Notes: generated from the sequence alone by a model not told the origin. 64,000 nt of DNA from Granulicoccus phenolivorans DSM 17626 = NBRC 107789 = JCM 15570 (GCF_000423085.1 NZ_AUHH01000010.1:79669-143668), one strand, 5' to 3'. Positions 8,997-17,617 are shown, counted from the stretch's first letter. Translations and numbers: made by a program.

Positions 8997-11105
8997 CTAC
9001 CCCGAGGAAGGAACCCCGGGCTCGTAGGTGGCCAAGCGACCGCCCTCCGAGACCAGCCTGGTCAGGAGCGGGGCGGGCTCCTGTTCGGGAATCCCCAACT
9101 CCTCGACGGAAGCCAGCATCCGGTCGAGACCCCGCTCGTCGGCGAAGAACATCGGTCCGCCCCTGTGTCGCGGGAACCCATATCCGTGCACCCAGACGAC
9201 ATCGATGTCCGACCCACGGGTGGCGATTCCCTCGTCGAGCAGTTTCGCGCCTTCGTTGACCAGGGCCGCCATCAGGCGATCGACGATTTCGTCGGGGCCG
9301 AACGCGCGTTGTGTCTGACCCGAACGTCGAGCGAAGCCGCGCACGATGTCGGCGACCTGCTCGGACGGGGCGCCGCGACGACTCTCCGCATAGTCGTAGA
9401 ACCCGGCCCCGGCTTTCTGACCGAAACGGCCTTGTTCACACAGGACTTCGCGGATCGTGGCACTCGAGGTGGTCTCTCGGTTCCAGAGCACATCGAGACC
9501 GATCAGATCTGACATCTGGTACGGACCCATCTTGAAGCCGAACGACACGAGGGCGGCGTCGATCTCCCACGGCATCGCCCCCTGCAACAGCAGGGCATCG
9601 GCGGCGGCCGTGCGCCGCAACAACATCCGGTTCCCGACGAACCCGGGGCAAACCCCGACGACCACGCCGGTCTTGTTCATCCGCCGACACATATCGAGGG
9701 CGGTGGCCAACGCGTCCGGAGATGTGTGGCGACCTCGAACGACCTCGACCAAGGTCATGATGTGGGCGGGCGAGAAGAAGTGCAACCCGATCACCCGCGA
9801 CGGGTCACCGATCACGGAGGCGAGATCATCCAGGTCGAGGGTCGAGGTGTTGCTGGCAATAATGGCGTCCGCCCCGAGCACCTCGTCCACCTGGCGCAGC
9901 AGCGCCTTCTTGACGTCCGACCGTTCAACAACGGCTTCGATGACGACGTCACATGCCCGCAAGGACACCAACTCTTCGCTGCGCCCGATACTGTCCCGGC
10001 GAGCCCGGGCGGCCGCCTCGGACAGTTCGCCCCGACCGACCATGCGCTGGTACCGGGCCGCCGCGGAGGTGTCGCTGCGTTCCAACGCACCACGATCCGA
10101 GTCGACGAGATGTACCCGGTAGCCGGCATCGGCGAGCGCCATCGCGATACCGGAGCCCATCGTCCCGGCACCCACCACCCCCACCGCTTGTACGTCGCGG
10201 GCCGAAGCCGACTCCCCGGGGGGACGCTTGACCCGTCGCTCGGCAGCGAAGACGTGGCGCAGGGCTCGCGACTGGGAGGTGTCCACGAGTTCGTAGAACA
10301 GTTCCCGCTCCAGGGCAACGCCGTCATCGAACGGCATGGTGACTGCGGCCTCCACGCACCGGATGCAGTACTGCGGCGCCAGCAGGTCCGGTGTGGAACG
10401 CGAGAGGTTCATGCGGGCTTCGGTGAACAGGTCGGCCGGGACAGCATCCGGCGCGATGCGCTCGCTCAGGTCACGCACCCGCCGCACCGGCTGCCCGGAC
10501 GCAGCCACCTCCAGCGCCGTCGCGATGGCGGCCCGACGCAACTCGTCGGACGGAACCACGGCGTCCACGAGCCCCAGTGCCAAGGCCTCGTCGGCGGCGA
10601 CGTTTCGAGCGGTGAGGATCAGGTCCAGGGCTGCCACCGGCCCGATCAGGCGTGGGAGCCGCTGGGTGCCACCGGCGCCGGGGAGCAGGCCGAGCTTGAT
10701 CTCGGGGCTTCCGAGAACCGTACCCGTGGCAGCCACCCGATGGTGACAGGCGAGGGCGAGCTCCAACCCGCCACCGAGGGCAGTGCCGTGGACGGCCGCA
10801 ACGATCGGTTTCACCGAACCATCGAGAACGCCGATCATCCGAGTGAAGGTCGGCTCCAGCGGCGGGCCACCGAACTCCTTGATGTCGGCCCCCGCCATCC
10901 ACGTTCGTCCCGCGCAGGTGATGACGAGGGCCACCACGTCGGGATCTTCGTTGGCCGCGACCACGGCGGAACTGACTCCGGCTCGGACGTCCCTCGACAG
11001 TGCGTTGACCGGTGGCGAATCAACCTCGATCACGCTGATTGAGCCTCGGGTCTGCACTCGCACGACGCCGTTCACGGCCGTACCTGTGTCGGCGGTCTCA
11101 CACAC
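8997..11105 (-). CDS. Enoyl-CoA hydratase / 3-hydroxyacyl-CoA dehydrogenase fusion (FadB-like)
   Basis: A 702-residue bifunctional beta-oxidation enzyme. The N-terminal crotonase domain (about 1-200) has the oxyanion-hole segment AGADIKEFG and the two catalytic glutamates in GGGLELAL and SPEIKLGLLPGAGG. The dehydrogenase domain (about 305-700) has the NAD motif VGVVGAGTMGSGIAMA and the catalytic histidine in VIGLHFFSPAH. GTG at 11105 follows AGAGGAG. It hydrates a 2-enoyl-CoA and oxidises the 3-hydroxyacyl-CoA, the steps after the local dehydrogenases. No thiolase is present in the window, so the last step must be encoded elsewhere. It is the last gene of the P450-ferredoxin operon. Confidence 0.95.
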   Translation of the reverse strand: MCETADTGTAVNGVVRVQTRGSISVIEVDSPPVNALSRDVRAGVSSAVVAANEDPDVVALVITCAGRTWMAGADIKEFGGPPLEPTFTRMIGVLDGSVKPIVAAVHGTALGGGLELALACHHRVAATGTVLGSPEIKLGLLPGAGGTQRLPRLIGPVAALDLILTARNVAADEALALGLVDAVVPSDELRRAAIATALEVAASGQPVRRVRDLSERIAPDAVPADLFTEARMNLSRSTPDLLAPQYCIRCVEAAVTMPFDDGVALERELFYELVDTSQSRALRHVFAAERRVKRPPGESASARDVQAVGVVGAGTMGSGIAMALADAGYRVHLVDSDRGALERSDTSAAARYQRMVGRGELSEAAARARRDSIGRSEELVSLRACDVVIEAVVERSDVKKALLRQVDEVLGADAIIASNTSTLDLDDLASVIGDPSRVIGLHFFSPAHIMTLVEVVRGRHTSPDALATALDMCRRMNKTGVVVGVCPGFVGNRMLLRRTAAADALLLQGAMPWEIDAALVSFGFKMGPYQMSDLIGLDVLWNRETTSSATIREVLCEQGRFGQKAGAGFYDYAESRRGAPSEQVADIVRGFARRSGQTQRAFGPDEIVDRLMAALVNEGAKLLDEGIATRGSDIDVVWVHGYGFPRHRGGPMFFADERGLDRMLASVEELGIPEQEPAPLLTRLVSEGGRLATYEPGVPSSG

Positions 11106-11153
11106 GGTTCGGTGCTCCTCTCGGGTGCGAGATCAGTGCTGGGGCCACGGCGG

Positions 11154-11345
11154 TCACTCCTGGATCGAGATCGCGCGCTCAGGGCAGGCGTCGGCACCGC
11201 GGCGTGCCTTGTCCTCCAGTCCCGGGGGCACCGGATCAATAGTGGTCGAGTTGTATCCCAGGTCGTCCAATTCGTAGACCTCGGGCGCCTCGAATACGCA
11301 GCGGGCGTGCCCGGCGCACAGTGAACCATCAACGATTGCCTTCAT
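11154..11345 (-). CDS. [3Fe-4S]-type ferredoxin for a cytochrome P450
   Basis: A 63-residue ferredoxin that passes electrons to a P450. The cluster ligands are visible as CAGHARC near the N-terminus and CPE near the C-terminus. His replaces the second cysteine, which is the pattern of P450-partner single-cluster ferredoxins. GGAAGG lies before the ATG. It sits 33 bp downstream of the P450 gene, so the pair is almost certainly a functional couple. A ferredoxin reductase is not encoded nearby. Confidence 0.93.
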   Translation of the reverse strand: MKAIVDGSLCAGHARCVFEAPEVYELDDLGYNSTTIDPVPPGLEDKARRGADACPERAISIQE

Positions 11346-11378
11346 GGGTTGCCTTCCATCGGCAGGTGAACGGGGTTG

Positions 11379-12671
11379 TCAGCTGGGGGTCGTGCCGACC
11401 CGGGGGCCGGGCGTGAATACGGCCGGCATGTCGATATAGCCGCTCGACGACGACCAGCTGTGGTACTCGATCAGCCCCTCCTCCTTGAGCCGGAAGTCGG
11501 GCATCCGCTCGAGGACCTGGAGCAGGAGTTCCTTCATCTGGAGCCGCGCGAGGTGTGAGCCGGGACAGCGGTGGATGCCCATGCCGAAGGTCAGGTGCCG
11601 GTTCGGGAAGCGATCGATCACAAACCAATCGGCATCGGGGAATGCTTCTTCGTCGAAGTTGGCCGACACCTCGCTGAGCAGCAGGCGATCACCGGGCTGC
11701 ATGGTCACGCCACCCAACTCGGTCTCGCGGACCACGGTCCGCGCATGCGTGCGAGCGGGCGGATACATCCGCAGCACTTCCTCGATGAAGCTGTCGATCA
11801 ACTCGGGGCGCTCGGTGAGCGCAGCTCGATCCTCGGGGTGGAAGTGCAGGTGCATCAGCATCGAACTCGACGCCGACGAGGTGGTGTCGACGCCGCCGCC
11901 CACCGCCAAGGTCACCAGGCCGAGGGCCATATCCTGTGGAATGACCTCACCGTCGATCTCGAAGTTCACCAGTTGGCTCATCGCGTCGTCGGTCGGGTTC
12001 TCCCGCCGGGCGCGGACCTCCTCCTCGATCCGACCGACCATCCAGGTGACGTCGACCATGATGTCCTGGAACTCGGGCGAGCCGGTTACATAGGCGCTGA
12101 TGCCGTGGAAGGCCTCGCTGAACCGTCGATGGTCCTCTTCGGGGAAGCCCAGCCAGTCCAGGGAGACACCTGCAGGCAAGGGGCTGGTCAGATCGTGGAT
12201 CAGGTCGCACTCCCCCTTCTCGATGAAGGCGTCGATCAGCCGGGTGATGTGCGCCCGGACGCTGTCGGTGAAGTCGCGCTTGATCGCGCGCGGCGACAGC
12301 GGCTCGGCCAGGACCCGTCGGTAGGGCTCCCACGCCGGCGGGTCGAGTTCCTCGGGCACCAGGACGGTCGGCATGGGATTCTCCGCGATCCACAGCGAGT
12401 TCAGCCCCGGGTCCCCTCCGGGCCCGCTGGCCCGGGCCGTCCGGCTGGACGAAAAGGACTCCCAGTTGCGGAACCCTTCGGCGATCGCGTCGTACTGCGA
12501 GGCTACCCAGAAACCGCCGTGGCTTTCGCTCCATGCCACCGGGCACTGCTCACGCCGTTCAGCCCATTCGCGCTGGCTCTGCTCTCGCGTCATGTGCTCG
12601 TGGTGATCGAACTGCACCACCGGGCACTGCCCTGAAGGAAGCTCCTCCGTGGCCTGCTCCTCGCCCGCCAT
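11379..12671 (-). CDS. Cytochrome P450
   Basis: Soluble bacterial P450 of about 430 residues. The heme-ligand loop is FGMGIHRCPGSHLA, the K-helix EEVLR, and the I-helix GGGVDTTSSASS. The frame is open further upstream, and an ATG at 12698 overlaps the preceding stop, but only the ATG at 12671 has a good ribosome site (AAGGAG, 6 nt away). It probably hydroxylates the substrate or its CoA ester before beta-oxidation, drawing electrons through the adjacent ferredoxin. The CYP family cannot be assigned by eye. Confidence 0.92.
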   Translation of the reverse strand: MAGEEQATEELPSGQCPVVQFDHHEHMTREQSQREWAERREQCPVAWSESHGGFWVASQYDAIAEGFRNWESFSSSRTARASGPGGDPGLNSLWIAENPMPTVLVPEELDPPAWEPYRRVLAEPLSPRAIKRDFTDSVRAHITRLIDAFIEKGECDLIHDLTSPLPAGVSLDWLGFPEEDHRRFSEAFHGISAYVTGSPEFQDIMVDVTWMVGRIEEEVRARRENPTDDAMSQLVNFEIDGEVIPQDMALGLVTLAVGGGVDTTSSASSSMLMHLHFHPEDRAALTERPELIDSFIEEVLRMYPPARTHARTVVRETELGGVTMQPGDRLLLSEVSANFDEEAFPDADWFVIDRFPNRHLTFGMGIHRCPGSHLARLQMKELLLQVLERMPDFRLKEEGLIEYHSWSSSSGYIDMPAVFTPGPRVGTTPS

Positions 12672-12697
12672 GCGGTGCTCCTTCGCTGGGTTGATCA

Positions 12698-13996
12698 TCA
12701 GCGGTACTTCTTCAGTTCGACCCGGGCCACACTGCGCAGGTGCACCTCGTCCGGCCCGTCCGCGATCCCCAGGATCCGCGCCGAGGCCCACATCCGCGCC
12801 AACGGGACGTCCTCGGTCACCCCCAACCCGCCATGGGCCTGAATCGCCCTGTCCAAGACCCTGCGCGCGGTGCGCGGCGCGACGACCTTGATCGCGGCGA
12901 TCTCGGTGGCCGCACGCCTGGCGCCGACCCGGTCGATCATCCATGCGGCCTTGGTCACCAACAGCCGCGTCATCTCGATGTCCATCCGCGCCTCGGCGAT
13001 CCAGTCGCGCACGACACCCTGTTCCGACAGCGGTTTGCCGAACGGCTCCCGCTCCATCGAGCGGCGCACCATCATGTCCAGACCCCGCTCGGCCATCCCC
13101 ACACACCGCATCGCGTGGTGGATCCGCCCCGGACCGAGCCGGGCCTGGGCCAACGCGAACCCGGACCCCTCCTCGCCGATCAGGTTGCTCACCGGCACCC
13201 GCACGTCCTCGAAACTGATCTCGCCATGCCCCTGCTGGTCGTAGTACCCGAACAGCGGCAACGACCGATGCACCGTCACACCCGGAGTGTCCACCGGCAC
13301 CAGGATGAACGACTGCTGCTGGTGCGGCGCGGCGTCCGGGGCGATCCGCCCCATCAACACCAGGATCTTGCAACGTGGATCACCGGCCCCGGACGTCCAC
13401 CACTTGCGACCGTTGATCACGTATTCATCACCGTCGCGCACGATCGACGTCGCAATCTGACGCGCATCCGACGACGCGACGGCCGGTTCGGTCATTGCAA
13501 ACCCCGACCGCATCGTGCCGTCCAGCAACGGCTCCAGCCACTGCCACTTCTGCTCCTCGGTGCCGAACAGGTGCAGGATCTCCATGTTCCCCGACGACGG
13601 CGCGTTCGAGTTGATCGCATCCGGCGCCAGGTAGGGCGACCGGCCCGTCACCTCGGCCACGTAGGCGTAGTCCAAGTTGCTCAACCCCGACACGTCCGGC
13701 AGGAACAGGTTCCACAGGCCCCGCTTGCGGGCCTCGACCTTCAGGTCCTCGACGATCTGCGGCAGGTCGTGCGGCCGGTCCCTCGCGTTCGCGGCCAACT
13801 GCTGCGCGTAGACCGGTTCGGCCGGGTAGACGAACTCGTCCATGAAGTCGATCATCGCCTCGAGCACCTCACGCCCCTTCGGCGACGGGGCGAGATCCAT
13901 CGACTCGAAGATCTCCGGGCCGCGGTTCACGGTGAAGTACCGCTTCTTCGCGGCCGCGGCGTACTCGGCCGCATGGACAGGATCAATGTTGCTCAC
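12698..13996 (-). CDS. Acyl-CoA dehydrogenase, ACAD10/11-like
   Basis: Acyl-CoA dehydrogenase of about 432 residues. The segments FAMTEPAVASSDARQI, KWWTSGAGDPRCKI, QQQSFILVPVDTPGVTV and C-terminal ADGPDEVHLRSVARVELKK are typical of the long ACAD10/ACAD11-type branch, whose animal members act on 4-hydroxyacyl-CoAs. That function is not shown here. GTG at 13996 follows GGGGAG by 5 nt and was preferred over a further 14 open codons. It heads the dehydrogenase-P450-ferredoxin-FadB operon and is preceded by operator copy D. Confidence 0.9.
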   Translation of the reverse strand: MSNIDPVHAAEYAAAAKKRYFTVNRGPEIFESMDLAPSPKGREVLEAMIDFMDEFVYPAEPVYAQQLAANARDRPHDLPQIVEDLKVEARKRGLWNLFLPDVSGLSNLDYAYVAEVTGRSPYLAPDAINSNAPSSGNMEILHLFGTEEQKWQWLEPLLDGTMRSGFAMTEPAVASSDARQIATSIVRDGDEYVINGRKWWTSGAGDPRCKILVLMGRIAPDAAPHQQQSFILVPVDTPGVTVHRSLPLFGYYDQQGHGEISFEDVRVPVSNLIGEEGSGFALAQARLGPGRIHHAMRCVGMAERGLDMMVRRSMEREPFGKPLSEQGVVRDWIAEARMDIEMTRLLVTKAAWMIDRVGARRAATEIAAIKVVAPRTARRVLDRAIQAHGGLGVTEDVPLARMWASARILGIADGPDEVHLRSVARVELKKYR

Positions 13997-14092
13997 CAGG
14001 ACTCCCCTGCGTTGACGGACACTGCGCACTTGCCACACGCCCGGAGATGGATAAGACCCACCAGCAGGCGCCGGCCATCACCCAAAAAACTA

Positions 14093-14108
14093 CCAGTCGG
14101 TTGGTCGT
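14093..14108. promoter_or_regulatory. Putative TetR-type operator, copy D
   Basis: CCAGTC-GGTT-GGTCGT, 97 bp before the ACAD10/11-like gene and the most diverged of the four copies. It also lies 36 bp before a plus-strand terminator hairpin. Confidence 0.5.
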
Positions 14109-14143
14109 TTGTCGAGAGCTCGCGGTTTCCATGGCAGAAGCGG

Positions 14144-14181
14144 ATCCGATGATGCTGCGGCATCATCGGATTTCTTCTTCT
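14144..14181 (+). terminator. Orphan rho-independent terminator
   Basis: A perfect 12-bp stem ATCCGATGATGC/GCATCATCGGAT with a TGCG loop, followed on the plus strand by TTCTTCTTCT. No plus-strand gene precedes it: the upstream gene runs the other way. It must end a short divergent transcript or be a relic. Confidence 0.7.
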
Positions 14182-14240
14182 CCGGCAGGTGTGTACGGCA
14201 CTTGCGCTGAACCCTCAGGACGCGAACCCAAGGAGGAGCC

Positions 14241-14285
14241 ATGCGCAGCCAACTGTTCGATCAGATGAGGGTTCGGGGGCTCTGA
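14241..14285 (+). CDS. Possible 14-codon mini-ORF with strong ribosome site
   Basis: AAGGAGG lies 4-5 nt before an ATG that opens MRSQLFDQMRVRGL and then stops. The ribosome site is among the strongest in the window, yet no longer frame continues from it. It lies between the orphan terminator and the Hsp70-like gene, which itself looks leaderless, so it could be a leader peptide, a mini-protein or a chance match. Confidence 0.3.
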   Translation: MRSQLFDQMRVRGL

Positions 14286-14358
14286 GCCCCGGACCGATCG
14301 GGTCGTTCCGGGTGCGTCGGCCCGCAGTGCCCGGGGGGTCGATTGGTACCCTCGGGGC

Positions 14359-15891
14359 ATGCATCTGGGGATCGATTTCGGCACGACCCGAACCATCGTG
14401 GCGCACGCGGATCGAGGCAACTATCCCGTGGTCAGCTTCGTCGACCAGCACGGCGACAGCAGCGAGTTCTTTCCGTCGGTGGCCGCGGTGACCGAGTCGG
14501 GCTGGGCGTACGGCTTCGAGGCCCTGGCCGCCGCCGACGCCGGCGCTCCCCTGCTGCGTTCGTTCAAGCGGGTGCTCGGCCGTTCCGATGTCACCGCGGC
14601 GACCGAGCTGGAACTGGCAGGCCAGGCGATCGCCCTGGGCGACCTGCTCACCGGGTTTCTCAGCGCTCTGCGTCGGGCCCTGTTCACCACCTCCAACATT
14701 GCCGAGGCCCTGGCCACCGAGGGGGTGGGGCGTACGGTCACCGCGGTGCCGGCGCACGCCCACAGTGCCCAGCGGTTCCTGACCCTGGACGCCTTCCGCC
14801 GGGCCGGGTTCGAGGTTTCGGCGATGATCAACGAGCCCTCGGCGGCCGGCTTCGAGTACACCCATCGCCAGTCCCGGACGCTGAACTCCCGGCGTACCCG
14901 CATCGTGGTCTACGACCTGGGCGGGGGCACCTTCGACGCCTCGCTGGTGACCGCCGACGGATTGTCCCACGAGGTGCTCGGCTCGATCGGGGTGAACCGG
15001 CTCGGGGGTGATGATTTCGACGAGATCCTCGCCGAGTTGGCCGCCGAGGCGGCGGGGATCGACCTCGCCGGGCTGGGCGTACGCGAGCGGGACCTGCTGC
15101 TGGAGGACTGCCGCACCGCCAAGGAGCAACTGCTGCCGCAGTCCAAGCGGATGACGATCGAGGTGGCGGGGACGCCGGTGATCATCCCGGTCGGCGACTT
15201 CTACCACGCCAGCGCGGGCCTGGTGGACCAGACGGTGAAGGCGATGGCGCCGCTGGTCCGCGGGCTGGAGGCCCCCGCCGATTCGACCGAGGGGCTCAGC
15301 GCCGACATCGCCGGGATCTATCTGGTGGGTGGGGCAAGTTCGCTGCCGCTGGTGCCCCGGGTGCTGCGGGAAACGTTCGGCCGGCGGGTGCACCGCTCGC
15401 CCTACCCAGCGGCCTCGACCGCCATCGGTCTGGCGATCGCGGCCGATCCGGGGGCGGGCTATTCGCTGACCGACCAGTTGTCCCGCGGCTTCGGGGTCTT
15501 CCGGGAGGCCGGGGCGGGGACGAAATTCGAGTTCGATCCGCTGCTGGCCAGCGACGACCGGATCTCCCCCACCGAGGAGATCCATATCCGGCGCAGCTAT
15601 CGCGCCGCGCACAACCTCGGGGTGTTCCGCTTCGTCGAATACACCGGCCTGGACGCCAGCGGTACGCCGTCGGGCGATCTGGTGCCGTTCGCGGAGGTGT
15701 TCTTCCCCTTCACCGACGCGCTGCAGCACGCCGACCCGATCACCCTGGGGGCCACCGCGGTGTACCGCACCGACACCGAGGGCCCGCTGGTCGAGGAGGA
15801 ATACGTGGTCGACGAGCACGGCATCATCCGGGTGCGGATCACCGACCTGCAGACCGGGTACGCCCAGCAGACCTCGCTGCGGGCCAGCTGA
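14359..15891 (+). CDS. Hsp70-like (DnaK actin-fold) ATPase without a normal substrate domain
   Basis: A 510-residue protein whose first ~370 residues are an Hsp70/actin-type ATPase. The phosphate motifs are GIDFGTTRTIVA and VYDLGGGTFDAS, and the adenosine motif is IYLVGGASSLPLV. The remaining ~140 residues do not resemble the DnaK beta-sandwich and helical lid, and no EEVD-type tail is present. TACCCT lies 6 nt before the ATG with no ribosome site, consistent with a leaderless message. No DnaJ or GrpE gene is near. A chaperone-like or cell-envelope role is possible; a specific function is not supported. Confidence 0.85.
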   Translation: MHLGIDFGTTRTIVAHADRGNYPVVSFVDQHGDSSEFFPSVAAVTESGWAYGFEALAAADAGAPLLRSFKRVLGRSDVTAATELELAGQAIALGDLLTGFLSALRRALFTTSNIAEALATEGVGRTVTAVPAHAHSAQRFLTLDAFRRAGFEVSAMINEPSAAGFEYTHRQSRTLNSRRTRIVVYDLGGGTFDASLVTADGLSHEVLGSIGVNRLGGDDFDEILAELAAEAAGIDLAGLGVRERDLLLEDCRTAKEQLLPQSKRMTIEVAGTPVIIPVGDFYHASAGLVDQTVKAMAPLVRGLEAPADSTEGLSADIAGIYLVGGASSLPLVPRVLRETFGRRVHRSPYPAASTAIGLAIAADPGAGYSLTDQLSRGFGVFREAGAGTKFEFDPLLASDDRISPTEEIHIRRSYRAAHNLGVFRFVEYTGLDASGTPSGDLVPFAEVFFPFTDALQHADPITLGATAVYRTDTEGPLVEEEYVVDEHGIIRVRITDLQTGYAQQTSLRAS

Positions 15892-15980
15892 GCCGCAGCC
15901 GGCCCGATCACCGGTCCCGGTCCGGCCGTGCGGACCACCCAGTACAGTGAGGCGCAGTCGATACAGAAAAGGGTTCCTTC

Positions 15981-16505
15981 ATGAAGCTCCGCCAGATTCC
16001 CGCCCGAGTGGCCGCAGGCGCATTCCTGATCAACTCCGGGGTCAACAAGCTGGACCTGTCCGAAGAGACCGTGGCCTACCTGCAGGAACTCGGCGCCCAG
16101 GGCGTGCCGCAGATCAAGCAGATCGACCGCGACCAGTTCGGCAAGCTGCTGGCCTACGGCGAGATCGCCATGGGCGCGCTGCTGCTGCTCCCCTTCGTGC
16201 CGGGCTGGGTGGCCGGCCTGCCGGTCACCGCCTTCAGCGCCGGGCTGCTCAATGCCTACCGCAAGACCCCCGGGATGACCGTCGACGGGATCCGGCCGAC
16301 CCAGGAGGGCACCGGGATGGCCAAGGACGTGTTCCTGTTCGGCATCGGCGCTTCGCTGGTCCTGGACGGGTTCACCGGTCCGTCGAAGCGGCAGGAGGCC
16401 AAGCGCGAGCGCAAGGGTCGCATCGCCGCGGAGAAGCAGGCCGCCAAGGCCGAGAAGATCGCCGCCAAGGCAGCGGCCCGGGCCGCGCGCAACGGCAACG
16501 AGTGA
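15981..16505 (+). CDS. DoxX-like membrane protein with Lys/Ala-rich tail
   Basis: A 174-residue membrane protein. The N-terminal half has hydrophobic stretches (AAGAFLINSGVNKL, YGEIAMGALLLLPFVPGWVA, KDVFLFGIGASLVLDGFTG) like DoxX-family proteins. The last ~45 residues are a charged Lys/Ala/Arg-rich helix (repeats of AAKAEKIAAKAAARAA), presumably cytoplasmic. The ATG follows AAAAGGG. It is monocistronic and ends in a strong terminator. Function unknown. Confidence 0.75.
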   Translation: MKLRQIPARVAAGAFLINSGVNKLDLSEETVAYLQELGAQGVPQIKQIDRDQFGKLLAYGEIAMGALLLLPFVPGWVAGLPVTAFSAGLLNAYRKTPGMTVDGIRPTQEGTGMAKDVFLFGIGASLVLDGFTGPSKRQEAKRERKGRIAAEKQAAKAEKIAAKAAARAARNGNE

Positions 16506-16562
16506 GCCGGCCCGACCGGGTGCCGGGCTGCGTGCCCGGACCCGGTCCGGCGGACAAGGTCA

Positions 16563-16589
16563 GGGCCCCGAGGAGATTCCTCGGGGCCC
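16563..16589 (+). terminator. Terminator after the DoxX-like gene
   Basis: GGGCCCCGAGGA/TCCTCGGGGCCC, a 12-bp perfect stem with a 3-nt loop, followed by TTCGCCTTT, 58 bp past the stop. It may serve both strands, because the next gene converges on it. Confidence 0.8.
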
Positions 16590-16612
16590 TTCGCCTTTGC
16601 TGGGGGGACGGA

Positions 16613-16888
16613 TCAGCTGAGCCAGGCGTACTGCAGCTGTTCGTCTTGGGATTCGTCGAGATCGGCCTCGAGCTGGACGATCATCCCGTCGCTGGGGGCA
16701 CTGCCGCGCCAGCGGCGATGTCCGGAGCGATTGGGCAATTCGGTGAAGCGGATCGCGCAGAACGCGCGCTGTGCCTCATCGAAGCTGGCAAAGCCACCCA
16801 CGAAATGTTCGGCCCCGCAGGCCTCGGCGACAGCCCACGGGCGGCCCGCGAAAGCCTTGTAGGCACCCATCGGGGTATGTGTGACCAC
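16613..16888 (-). CDS. Small protein of unknown function
   Basis: A 91-residue acidic protein, not recognised. AAGGAGGAG lies about 8 nt before the GTG start, a near-ideal ribosome site. The sequence has an aromatic, partly hydrophobic core (YKAFAGRPWAVAEACGAEHF) and an acidic end (EADLDESQDEQLQYAWLS); no signal peptide or membrane segment. It stands alone between convergent and tandem neighbours, with about 160 bp to the tpx stop. Confidence 0.6.
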   Translation of the reverse strand: MVTHTPMGAYKAFAGRPWAVAEACGAEHFVGGFASFDEAQRAFCAIRFTELPNRSGHRRWRGSAPSDGMIVQLEADLDESQDEQLQYAWLS

Positions 16889-17047
16889 TGGACTCTCCTC
16901 CTTCGGTGCGTCGTTGCGTGTGGAGCGCCGGTTTTCCGGTTACTTCCAGCCAATCAACGAACGCACCGAAGTTCAAGGGAATCGTGAGTGATTTGTAATA
17001 CTTTCTGCTTATGAGCACAAGCCCCCAAGAAAGGGGTCAGGCAAGGC

Positions 17048-17545
17048 TCAGCTGAGTGCGGCCACCGCGGCGTCGTAGTCGGGCTCGGTGGTGATCTCGG
17101 GGACCAGCTGCGTGTGCAGGACCTTGCCGTCGGTGTCGAGCACGACCACCGAGCGGGCGAGCAGGCCGCGCATCGGGCCGTCGATCATCTGGACGCCGTA
17201 GGCGGTGCCGAAATCGTCCCGGAACGCCGAGCCGACCTGGACGTTCTCGATGCCCTCGGCGCCACAGAAGCGGTTCAGGGCGAACGGCAGGTCCATCGAG
17301 GCGCAGACGACGGTGGTGTTGGCCAGGCTCGCGGCGAGCTCGTTGAACTTGCGTACGCTGGTGGCGCAGACGGCGGTATCGATGCTGGGGAAGATGTTGA
17401 GGACGACCCGCTTGCCGGACAGCTGCTCGGAGGTGATCTCGGAGAGGTCGGCGGCGGTCAGGGAGACGGCCGGCGCCTGCGCGCCGACGGCGGGAAGGTC
17501 ACCGACGGTATTGACGGTGGTGCCCTTGAATGCAGTAGTAGCCAT
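17048..17545 (-). CDS. tpx: Thiol peroxidase
   Basis: Thioredoxin-dependent atypical 2-Cys peroxiredoxin of 165 residues, reducing hydroperoxides. The peroxidatic cysteine is C60 in SIDTAVCATS and the resolving cysteine is C94 in DLPFALNRFC, the normal Tpx arrangement. Length and the closing region match the family. GGGGG just before the ATG may act as a ribosome site; a TAGACA 7 nt upstream also fits a leaderless start. Confidence 0.96.
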   Translation of the reverse strand: MATTAFKGTTVNTVGDLPAVGAQAPAVSLTAADLSEITSEQLSGKRVVLNIFPSIDTAVCATSVRKFNELAASLANTTVVCASMDLPFALNRFCGAEGIENVQVGSAFRDDFGTAYGVQMIDGPMRGLLARSVVVLDTDGKVLHTQLVPEITTEPDYDAAVAALS

Positions 17546-17617
17546 GGCCCCCTGTCTAGCACAGCCGGCTGCGCCCCCGGCAGCAGGACCGGGCCACGAC
17601 TGGGTGCCCGGGCCCGC

